In this document: positions 54,855 through 64,000 of the stretch, piece after piece
How positions within the stretch are numbered: the stretch's first letter is position 1
Layout of the letters: each line of letters starts with the position of its first letter
Origin: Paulinella micropora
Lineage: Eukaryota; Cercozoa; Imbricatea; Euglyphida
Reading direction: 5' to 3'
DNA: 64,000 nt
Assembly: GCA_009731375.1 (NCBI GenBank)
Contig: BJOX01000013.1
Location: 86,427 to 150,426, forward strand
The notes under the pieces: model-generated
Databases searched by the model: none
What the model was told of the DNA's origin: nothing
What the model saw: only the letters and a program-made list of their open reading frames with translations
Program-made: the position numbers and the translations under genes

Positions 54855-55955
54855 TTTGCTAGGGGTAAACCTTGCTGAGTTCCCTCGTAAGCCAGTCGAC
54901 GTATGCTTGTGCACCCTGGCAATGCACACCACACTCGTTACTCACAAACTAGTCTGTCTGTTACCTGTACACCCCTGTGAGTACACAGCAAAGAACGTAT
55001 GAAAAGGTTTTCAGTGAGCCCCTCTGGGCTCAGCCGAATAGGTCACTGTTCCCTTTCCCTTGAAAAAGGTTCTCTTCCAACTCAAAAACCGACCGAAGCC
55101 TTTCCTTTCTGAGTGTGGTGGGTGTGTTTGTGAGTGTTTTCGTGTGTGTGTGTATGTGTGTGTGTGTGTACCGAGTGCTGCTGACACTTCACACACTTGT
55201 TGCTGTTGTCTTGGGAGCCGCTCGGTATCAGAGTTCTAGTCCTTACTGACCTATTTGACACCACACGACACGTTTGTAGTGCTTTAGTGTGATGAGTGGT
55301 GTGTGTTTTGTTTGTTGTTGACGAAAATAAAAATCGCCCCCAAAACAGACTCCGTTTGGACTCTCCTGTGTTTGTTCCGAGTCTGCACGGAGCCTAATCC
55401 CTTGGCCTATGTCTTGTTTGACTGGCCTACCACCCCCCTAAGAGATGGCCACCGCGTTTGGTGTGGGATGTACAATATGTAGTTTGTGCAAACAGGTTTT
55501 ATGCCAATTGAATAGGTTTATGTCTATTGTTTGTCTGTTTTCCTTAGCCTCCTTACCGTGACTTCCTTACGTTTTCCTAACGTTTGTGTGAGGCTAATCA
55601 CGTGTGGCTGTACAGACTGGAGTCTGAGTGTGTTATTAGTTATTAATATCGTATTCCTCCTAAGGAGGATGTCTGACAGGTGTCAAAGCCGTGACACACA
55701 ACGAATGTCTTGCCGTGCCGCTGTGTGGGCCTCTGTGCAAGGTTTCACTGCTGTTTTGTGCACTGCAATATCCTAACACCTCCTCAACTCCTTTCCTACA
55801 CTCCCCCACTACCTTTCCTTCTTCCTTTGCTTAGGAGAGTGGTTTTTTTCAAATTGCTTGATTGAAATTTGGAGGATGGAAAAATCTAGGCTGAGACTCC
55901 ACTTTTGTCGGTTATAACTTATTACGCGCGACATTCAAATTATGCTATATATATA
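54855..55955. other. No recognised gene
   Basis: Mixed sequence with a short GT array near 55140. No frame with recognisable family or splice borders. Confidence 0.5.
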
Positions 55956-55959
55956 TATA

Positions 55960-56217
55960 AAGTTAGAAATTAAAAAAAAGTTGAAAAAAAAGTTGAAAAT
56001 TAAAAAAAAGTTAGAAACTAAAAAAAAAATTAGAAAAAAAATCAACATGTATTAAACAGTTCAACGTGTAATAAATCGTTCGACGTCGAACTGTTCTATA
56101 CACGTCGAAATGTTTTGTACAGGTCGAACTGTTTTATACAAGATTGAACTGTTTTATACAGGTCGAACTTCTTTATACACGTCGAACTTTTTTATACATG
56201 TCGAACTTTTTATACAT

Positions 56218-56257
<40 letters not shown>

Positions 56258-56265
56258 TTTTTTTT

Positions 56266-56305
<40 letters not shown>
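55960..56305. repeat. Two AT-rich minisatellites and poly-T
   Basis: About 55962-56040: AAATTAAAAAAAAGTTG-like units of 15-18 bp. About 56042-56218: eight diverged units of about 20-24 bp with core GTCGAACTGTTTTATACA. Then about 85 bp of near-pure T. Confidence 0.85.
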
Positions 56306-56306
<1 letters not shown>

Positions 56307-56351
56307 AATATTATTTAATAATAATATTAATAATATTATTATTGATAATCC

Positions 56352-56578
56352 ATCTGGGCCCTGTCGCCAGTTCGATTCCCGTCGGTGCCACCAGTATTTT
56401 CATTGAACATACCGGTCCGTCTGGACCAGTATTTTCATTGAACATACCGGTCCGTCTGGAAGTGTTGATACTGCCCTTGCGGGGGTGTCATTACAGCCTA
56501 TCGTCAATTCTTCGTACTCCCCTCACGGGTGAGACGATGGAGGCGCATGTGCAGATTTGCATCAGCCATTGACAGAGA
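56352..56578 (+). mobile_element. SINE-like repeat with tRNA 3'-end-like segment, copy 1
   Basis: Begins after an ATT array. GTTCGATTC matches a pol III B box and TTCGATT is followed by exactly 16 nt to CCA (CCCGTCGGTGCCACCA), the spacing of a tRNA T-loop to CCA end, though the T stem does not pair. Then two copies of a 35-bp unit (CCAGTATTTTCATTGAACAT...), a GC-rich body (CCCTCACGGGTGAGACGATGG) and an end AGAGAAGCACTATTATTG entering AAT repeats. An inverted copy is at 57473-58017. Confidence 0.6.
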
Positions 56579-56866
56579 AGCACTATTATTGATAATATTA
56601 ATAATAATATTAATACCAAGTTAATAAATTTAATACAGTCGCCGGCCGCCTATTTTCATTATTATTAATGTCATTAATAATAATATTAATACTACATTTT
56701 AGAAATTTATCGAAACAAATATTTAATTAACTCTAAATCAGACATTAAATCCCCCCCCCCTCCCCACCATAAAAAACCCACACGATAGTAATAATATAAG
56801 TTTTCGTGTTAGTTTTCGTGTTAGTGATAAAAAGTCAAACAAATTGCACTTTCTGTTTGGTTGGAA
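56579..56866. other. AT-rich interval, no gene
   Basis: AAT-type repeats and C-run CCCCCCCCCCTCCCC near 56752. Nothing coding. Confidence 0.5.
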
Positions 56867-57070
56867 TCATCTGTTTATCGTGCACACGTTGATCGCTCCC
56901 TGCTCTGCCTTAGATATTTTACCAGCCGGAGTCATTTCGATTTCAAACACAGGACATTCGGACCAACAATAAATTTCCGGCTCCTGTTTACCCGCGTTCC
57001 CCTTACGGCCAGTAGAAGCGAACCTCCAGTACGTTCCTTCGAGAGTGTAGCTGTCGTGTGTCCCAAACAT
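56867..57070 (-). CDS. Possible exon, unrecognised (68 aa)
   Basis: Frame starting MFGTHDSYTLEGTYWRFA and ending GAINVCTINR with TGA at 56867. Balanced composition (CWSECPVFEIEMTPAGK). It lies just 3' of the UIM-motif gene on the same strand and might be its continuation, but phases do not clearly connect. No family recognised. Confidence 0.35.
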   Translation of the reverse strand: MFGTHDSYTLEGTYWRFASTGRKGNAGKQEPEIYCWSECPVFEIEMTPAGKISKAEQGAINVCTINR

Positions 57071-57136
57071 AGTTAATTTTACCAGTTACTCCCTGCTCCT
57101 CGTAGGCACTCACGACCCTGCCCAATTTCCATGCGC

Positions 57137-58679
<1,543 letters not shown>

Positions 58680-58698
58680 ATGTATCAGAGTTGCTTGT

Positions 58699-58848
58699 CT
58701 TTTTTTTTTTTTTTATTTATTTATTTATTTATTTTTTTTTTTTTTAGATTTCGGGTCCGGCAGAGCCGACGTGTGATAGATTTTAATTTTAGAGTCTCTA
58801 TACAGCTGTTGGCACAAACATTATGCACACACCAAGTGAGCTCCACAG

Positions 58849-58885
<37 letters not shown>

Positions 58886-58907
58886 TCAACAGCAGCAGCA
58901 GCAGCAG

Positions 58908-58967
<60 letters not shown>

Positions 58968-58968
58968 T
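58699..58968. repeat. Poly-T, (CAA)n/(CAG)n and (GATA)n arrays
   Basis: T-rich block 58699-58745; CAA with CAG block 58851-58931; GATA 58932-58968. Confidence 0.93.
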
Positions 58969-59172
58969 GCCACACAGATTAGGATAGTGTAGATAGAAAT
59001 ATATACAACGATAGGATATGACGAGATATAAATACCTAGGAAGGGACCGAATAGGAAAAAGTAGGATAGATAGCTACGCAGATAGATGGGTGAGAAAACA
59101 GGTGGGTAGATGGAGAGGCAGTGAAGTTATGAAGCAGATCCACATGCATGCACTGATAACGCAGCTGGTTAC

Positions 59173-59378
59173 CGCTCCGCAGAAAGCGCCACGTACGCCC
59201 CAGCACGGACCCCAAACTTTTCGTGCAGTCCTACAGCAAAGCTGTGTGCACGTTGGTCGAGTTCCGCATATGTCACTTCTGTATCTCCTGCCACGAGCGC
59301 CACCCAATCCGGGGTCTGTTCCACCCGCTCCCGGAACAGATCGGTGAGCGTACGAGGCGCGATGTTGGGGGCCGCCAT
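59173..59378 (-). CDS. First exon of an AMP-binding (adenylate-forming) enzyme
   Basis: ATG at 59378 (MAAPNIAPRTLTDLFRERVE), then QTPDWVALVAG, TEVTYAELDQRAHSFAVGL and AGAYVALSAER, the typical N-terminus of acyl-CoA synthetases and NRPS adenylation domains. The frame ends at a donor CG|GTAACC (59172). Later exons, which would carry the AMP-binding core motif, are not in the window on this strand. GC-rich, unlike the surroundings. Family is clear, substrate is not. Confidence 0.75.
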
Positions 59379-59499
59379 CGAAAACGCAGGCGCTGGCGAG
59401 GGCGCACCAAAACTCCAAAAAGAGCATGGGGAGGATAACATGACAGGTAAGTGGGGGAGCTTCGCAAGTTCAGTTGAATACGTAATTGTAAACTTCAAC

Positions 59500-59960
59500 T
59501 ATTTCTTCCTTTCCCCCCTCACTCCTGTCCCCTTTTCATATCTTGCTCTCTCTTTATTATTATCATTTTTTTTATATTTTCTCCATTTCTATTTCCTAAT
59601 CATATATAGCTTACATTTTCTCCTCTCCCTCTACTGCTCTATATCATCTTTTTTCCTTTCTCACTTCTTATTTTCTTATCATATTTAGTTTATATTTTTT
59701 TCCTCTCCCCTCATATATTCTACTTTTCTCATTTCTTGTATCCATTTCACATCTTTGTTTTTTTCCCCCTGTTTTTCTCCCCTCATTTTCTTTTGATATC
59801 GTTTTTCCACTTCTCTTTTCTAATTCATGTTTTCTATTTTTGTATTATTTTATAGTATATTAAGTTGGCTTTTCACTCAATTTCATGAATTAGTTATGAC
59901 TACGACTTTTATAACTTAGTTCTGACTCTACTTCCTGTACAATTTCGCTTTCGATTTCAT
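59500..59960. other. Pyrimidine-rich interval
   Basis: T/C-rich sequence (TTTTCATATCTTGC, TCCTCTCCCCTCATAT) with no gene, then a GAA array at 59965-60001. Confidence 0.6.
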
Positions 59961-60001
59961 TAAAGAAGAAGAAGAAGAAGAAGAAGAAGAAGAAGAAGAA
60001 G

Positions 60002-60296
60002 AGAACCACACTAAGCCAGTTCAAAAAGGAACTTAAGCAATACTTATTAATTAATCAGGCTCGTCACGCCGGACTCGAAATTTAAATATATTAATGACTA
60101 CAACCCCAGACACTGGTCACTGCCTCGGCCAGCTATTTGGTTTAGGCAATAGCTGCTAGCAGTTATTCCATGAGTTATAATTGTACAATTATCTCTCTAA
60201 ATAAAAAGAATCCAAGAATCCAAGAAGAAGAAGAAGAAGAAGAAGAAGAAGAAGAAGAAGAAGAAGAAGAAGAAGAAGAAGAAGAAGAAGAAGAAC
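60002..60296 (+). mobile_element. LINE 3' end with (GAA)n tail
   Basis: The frame 60002-60085 encodes LSQFKKELKQYLLINQA and a stop, the usual C-terminal pattern of non-LTR reverse transcriptases (S..FK..LK..LL). A 3' UTR of about 135 bp, CTCTAAATAAAAAGAATCC and a GAA array of about 72 bp follow. It is 5'-truncated at another GAA array (59965-60001). Confidence 0.6.
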
Positions 60297-60765
60297 CGTC
60301 TTAGTTAAATCAATGGCCTTCGGGCTAACGATTTGTATGGATGACCAGAGGTCACTTGTAAAAGTAACTTCATTAAACCAAAGGCAAAGGCAAAGAAGAA
60401 AGAATCTAATAATAAAACACCACCCCGAATTTCGAATTTGCCGTCCAAAATCGAAGCTTAACTACTATAGGTACCACTATAGCAAACTTATCTTTTATAT
60501 AAAATAAGCCTATTTTTATATAAATTAGTCTTACTATTAATTTCAATAAAAATATACATAATTTTATCCAAATTCAATATAACAATCATTAAGCCTTAAA
60601 TAGTTTATATTTGAATTTCTCTCAAACTCAAAAAAAAGATAACTTATCTATCTTTTGCCAAATAAATACTAAGAGACATTAAAACCTGTTTCTTAGTTTT
60701 TCTTGGTGTGCTTGACTTAGTTATCTTTTTTGAAAAACATTAAAAGTCCTCCCTATTGCGAGTTT
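60297..60765. other. No gene seen
   Basis: AT-rich sequence between the LINE end and the PLV fragment. Confidence 0.55.
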
Positions 60766-60815
60766 GATTAATTAATTTTTTTCCATAATTTTTTTTTACC
60801 AATCTATGTATACCG

Positions 60816-61130
60816 ATGACTACCCTTAATAGACTATCTGAAAAATTTGGACAACTTTCAATTGAGAAGAATAAGGAATTCTTTTCAGTAAGAGATGTGC
60901 AACAGATAATTGATAAAGAAATTAAGGCAATTGAAAAAAGTAGAGAAGGAAAGCCAACCGATGTTTTTCCGTTTGGTAAATATAGAGGTAAGAAAATTCA
61001 AGATATTGCTACAATTGACAAACCATATCTTGAATGGGTTATGAAACAGCCTTGGTTTGAAAAATTTACAGACATTAAAAGTGAAGTAAAAAATATATTT
61101 AATAAAAATAATAATAATAATAATATATAA
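60816..61130 (+). CDS. DUF3820-like protein A, second copy
   Basis: 104 aa; about 10 substitutions against 30853-31140 over the shared 92 residues, with a new C-terminal Asn-rich tail (NIFNKNNNNNNI) from AAT repeats at the breakpoint. Conserved core FPFGKYRGKKIQDIATIDKP. Intact frame. Confidence 0.75.
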   Translation: MTTLNRLSEKFGQLSIEKNKEFFSVRDVQQIIDKEIKAIEKSREGKPTDVFPFGKYRGKKIQDIATIDKPYLEWVMKQPWFEKFTDIKSEVKNIFNKNNNNNNI

Positions 61131-61136
61131 AACAGC

Positions 61137-61632
61137 AAGTGCTAGTTTATTCATTGAGTGACCAAATACTATTAATACCATCATAACAAATTCAATTGAG
61201 GGTAGTGAAACTGCTCACACCACAGAAAGACCAATATTGAGTATAAGAAATAAGGCAAAATATGATAGTGCTGGTGCTAACTTAGATAATTATTCATTAG
61301 TATATCTATCATTGATAAGTATTAGTAATGAAGACGGAAAAACAAATATAGTCAGAATGGTGTTGAATGGAACTTTAACTGGAGCAGTGTATGCTGATTT
61401 ACATACGAAATATTCAATAGTTGATACTGACACAACAGCGACTGCTATCGCCAACGGAACAACAATTTTTAAAATGTATAATAATGGAAGTTTAACTCAA
61501 TAAATTAATCTAAAAAATTATGATATTTATCTGTCTCCAAGTGATGTATTAACTTTTACACAGAAATCAGTTTCCACTACTAATACTGGTGGAAATGTCA
61601 ATATTATTGCTAATTTAATAGAAGACCAATAG
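61137..61632 (+). pseudogene. 3' half of the virion-type gene, inverted copy
   Basis: Matches 31785-32290 on the opposite strand. In-frame TGA at 61159 and TAA at 61501; the aligned codon of the main copy at the second site is CAA, so this stop is a C-to-T change. Segments INTIITNSIEGSE, IRNKAKYDSAGANLDNYS and IYLSPSDVLTFTQKS are clear. Confidence 0.85.
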
Positions 61633-61734
61633 ATATTTGTTTCAGACTAAGTCTTCAACAAACATCGTGAAAGGTAAAGTGAAAAATGGAAGAAAATTTT
61701 TTTTATGAAACCGCGTAGCGGGTGATAAAATATC
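61632..61734. terminator. PLV hairpin pair, second copy
   Basis: 61632-61667 equals the protease-side hairpin of the main PLV (35657-35691, inverted); 61703-61734 carries ATGAAACCGCGTAGCGGGTG, the 37977 hairpin inverted. In the main PLV these two units are about 2.3 kb apart and neither lies at this gene junction, so hairpin units have moved. Confidence 0.75.
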
Positions 61735-61739
61735 ACAGA

Positions 61740-62628
61740 TATTTTTTTACCGCATCTTTGTTTTTAAAATCAGGTTGTTGAATTAAATATTCAAGGTATG
61801 GTTTATCAATCTTGGCGACATCTTCAATTTTCATTTTTTTATACTTACCATATTGAAGAAATATATCAGTTTGCTGACCGAAGGTCGCATCTTCAACTAC
61901 GTTGGAGTCATTTTTTGCTATCTCTTCACATCTTCAACTACGTTGGAGTCTTCAACTACGGAGTCAACCAACACGTTTTCCAATGGAATAACTACTTTCA
62001 CATTGTCTTCGCGAAGTTTATATTGTTCATAGAAAGATACAATGTCAGGTTTAGTCTATTTAATTGTTGGCTTTTTTATTTCGCTGTCAATGTTCCATTT
62101 TTCAATTTCATTCAAGTGGTCCTGTTTGGTGTTTAGGTCAGTCATCATTCCAGTCGCTGCATCATTTTTCATTACTGCTGTAAAAGGTAATGTTGTATTT
62201 TGCAGGCTTACCCCAGTATTAGCATTCGCATGCTCAATCATATGAACTAATTGAAATAATCCTGTTATGGGATTTTCAATATAAAACTTAATAGCACCAA
62301 AGCCAAGATACTGAAATTGAATTTGAAATACATTTCCTGTGCTCCAATGTACTACAGGCATAGCCGAAGTTCCATCGCAAGGGTCGTCCCAAGTTTTTTG
62401 TTCAATATAATCTACGACACCTCCTTTACAATGTGCAATATTCATTCCTGCTCTATCTTTGTAAAAATAAAATCCATCAACAAGCCTGTTTCCTATTCCA
62501 ATATATGAATAGTAACATTTTGTATCATCAGTTGTCCATATAGCAGTAAAGCGGGCAAGGACACCTGTTCCAGTTCTATATTTTATTTTCCTTTTTGTAA
62601 TGCCCCCAACGATAGCTCGTAAAAACAA
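61740..62628 (-). pseudogene. Chimeric remnant: virion-type gene 5' part fused to gene B start
   Basis: 62140-62600 matches the 5' part of the virion-type gene (VLARFTAIWTTDDT, GNRLVDGFYFYK, PFTAVMKNDAATGM) and then joins at about 62138 the start codon region of gene B (MTDLNTKQDHLNEIEKWN). B continues in decayed form to 61740 (YGKYKKMKIEDV.KIDKPYL). The fusion is the right breakpoint of the inversion. Confidence 0.82.
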
Positions 62629-62984
62629 CCAAACACAGTCCTCAAAAGATGAGAATGATGTCTCGTTATATTAGCTCAGTGAAGCCAAAAAGGAAAACGG
62701 CAACAGACCAGGAATAAAATGGCATCAGGTCCAATCCGGACAAATAATACTGAAAAACAAGCTGGTGCACCTGTCACCAGGAAAAGGTACTTTTTACCGG
62801 CTATCCGGGGGGTGATGCCTACAGTACCCCCTCCCGATTTTATGACGGAAATAGCATTTTCGTCATACACCTTCTGATTTCTTTCTGCAAATAGTATGCG
62901 CTATGGAGTCATGCCACACAGCGCATCGACCCACGGATAGACGCTAAAAGACGATAAATATATCCTCATATGGATAGATGGATG
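62629..62984. other. No recognised gene
   Basis: A minus-strand frame 62676-62870 (ITPRIAGKKYLFLVTGAPA) is open but unsupported. Confidence 0.4.
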
Positions 62985-62995
62985 GATGGATATAT

Positions 62996-62996
62996 C

Positions 62997-63037
<41 letters not shown>

Positions 63038-63056
63038 GACATGGCCAGGACAATGG

Positions 63057-63103
<47 letters not shown>

Positions 63104-63115
63104 CCTATCTATCTT
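62996..63115. repeat. Inverted (GATA)n / (TATC)n pair
   Basis: About 38 bp GATA, a spacer GGACATGGCCAGGACAATGG, then about 55 bp TATC: a potential long hairpin. Confidence 0.9.
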
Positions 63116-63157
63116 ATTGCCAACAAAACAAGGGGAGGACCGATAATTTGTACACAG

Positions 63158-63166
63158 ATAGATGGG

Positions 63167-63209
<43 letters not shown>

Positions 63210-63301
63210 GTAGGTAGGTAGGTAGGTAAATAGATAGATAGATAGATAGATAGATAGGTAGTAGGTAGGTAGGTAGGTAGGTAGGTAGGTCGGTAGGTCG
63301 G

Positions 63302-63333
<32 letters not shown>

Positions 63334-63695
63334 CAGATAGATAGACAGATAGATAGACAGATAGATAGACAGATAGATAGATAGATAGATAGATAAAAAA
63401 GAGCTGACCAGAAGTATGGCCCACAAGATTAAGCTTACGATACAACGCCTATGTTGTATGTATGTATGTATGTATGTATGGATGGATGGATGAATGGATG
63501 AATGGATGGATGGATGGATGAATGGATCTATTTGTATGTATATATGTATTTTTGTATGTATGTATGTATGTATGTAGCTTGAGATACAACGCCTATGTAT
63601 GTAGGTATGTACGTATGTATGTATGTATGTATGTATGTATGTATGTATGTGTGTATGTAGTATGTATGTATGTATGTATGTATGTAGATTTGCCA
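63158..63695. repeat. (GATA)n, (GGTA)n, (GATG)n and (ATGT)n arrays
   Basis: GATA/GGTA arrays 63170-63395, then a segment AGCTTACGATACAACGCCTATGT repeated in part at 63576-63597 (GCTTGAGATACAACGCCTATGT), each followed by an ATGT array: again seed plus microsatellite duplication. Confidence 0.9.
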
Positions 63696-63720
63696 CGACC
63701 TTGTAGATGACTTGTTGTGA

Positions 63721-64000
63721 AAAGAGGTCCGCGACCCGCAGGACAGGTTGGCGCAGACGAAATGTTGTGGTTCGCCTTATCATAGGCGTTGCCTGGAAAA
63801 ATGGCGGAAAGAGTGTGACAAAAATGGTAAGGCGCCCGACTGCCCATGGTGCAAAAAACTTTGCATTCCGACATCATACTGGACTTCATTTCTGTATAAG
63901 CGCGAAACTCTGCATTGGGAGTCGCCCAGCGAGGTGATTGACATGACGGCCCAGACGTCCAGCGACGTGAACGACGTGGCTGGCAGGCAGAGTGAGACCG
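63721..64000 (+). CDS. RING-like zinc protein, partial exon running off the window
   Basis: 93 codons open from 63721 to the end, no ATG required, so it is an internal exon or its start lies in the repeat. [20 protein letters not shown] followed by [11 protein letters not shown] gives C-x4-H-x2-C ... C-P-x-C, the second half of a RING-H2-type finger (E3 ligase-like). The first Cys pair would be upstream. The rest is charged ([18 protein letters not shown]). Confidence 0.55.

Larger units (their letters stand above)
60766..62600. mobile_element. Second PLV fragment with an inverted internal block
   Basis: Homologous to 30803-32741 of the main PLV but not in the same order: A(+), C(+), B(-), D(-) instead of A(+), B(+), C(-), D(-). 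The B-C block is thus inverted. Homology starts at TTAATTTTTTTCCATAA and ends at TTCCAGTTCTATATTTTATT. No terminal repeats are seen. Confidence 0.88.

Noticed and set aside
56352-56400. Functional tRNA gene
   Set aside because: Only the T-loop to CCA part is present, the T stem does not pair, and no 5' acceptor strand matches within 80 nt.

Overview
This window is eukaryotic nuclear DNA. It has GT-AG introns, many very short exons, several classes of transposable element and very large microsatellite tracts. The host cannot be named from sequence alone. A transporter gene split into about 20 tiny exons, a restriction-endonuclease-type LINE and a giant-virus-related Polinton would fit a marine protist, an alga or an early-branching invertebrate. 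Most assembly gaps sit in or beside low-complexity tracts, and almost all long open frames in the first 23 kb are simple-repeat artefacts.

Layout. 1-13.2 kb: microsatellites (CT, GAA, ATGT, GATA, ACT, CA, poly-C) with a few islands of coding-like sequence, namely a possible mitochondrial presequence at 4.58 kb and four well-bounded exons of an unrecognised gene at 9.07-9.70 kb. 13.2-22.6 kb: one minus-strand gene for an MFS_2/MFSD12-like transporter. It was rebuilt here from about 20 phase-compatible exons. Almost every exon has degenerate partial copies of itself ('echoes') lying next to it inside tetranucleotide arrays. Two copies of a LINE sit in its introns, both inside GATA arrays.

23.85-46.90 kb: a complete Polinton/polinton-like virus (PLV) of 23,052 bp with ~151-bp terminal inverted repeats and a 6-bp target duplication TGTCTA. 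It carries a HIRAN-domain gene, a protein-primed-type family B DNA polymerase, a double-jelly-roll-type major capsid protein, a second capsid protein, an adenain/Ulp1-like cysteine protease, a packaging ATPase, a long peptidase_S74 fibre, an rve-type integrase and small charged proteins. Its replication genes and some structural genes are broken by in-frame stops and frameshifts. The capsid and fibre frames that can be read are intact. A piggyBac transposon (25.18-28.06 kb) has landed at or near the start of the polymerase gene. A family of hairpins bounded by GATATT and AACATC lies between PLV genes. One PLV gene has a 44-nt spliceosomal-type intron.

46.9-64 kb: ATAC, ATAACATAC and TCTA repeats. 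Then a 4-kb unrecognised multi-frame minus-strand coding region (50.5-54.6 kb), an inverted pair of SINE-like repeats with a tRNA 3'-end-like segment inside AAT arrays around a gene with a UIM-like motif, and the first exon of an AMP-binding enzyme. After these come a GAA-tailed LINE end, a 1.8-kb fragment of a second, related PLV in which one two-gene block is inverted (60.77-62.60 kb), and a partial RING-like frame running off the window end.
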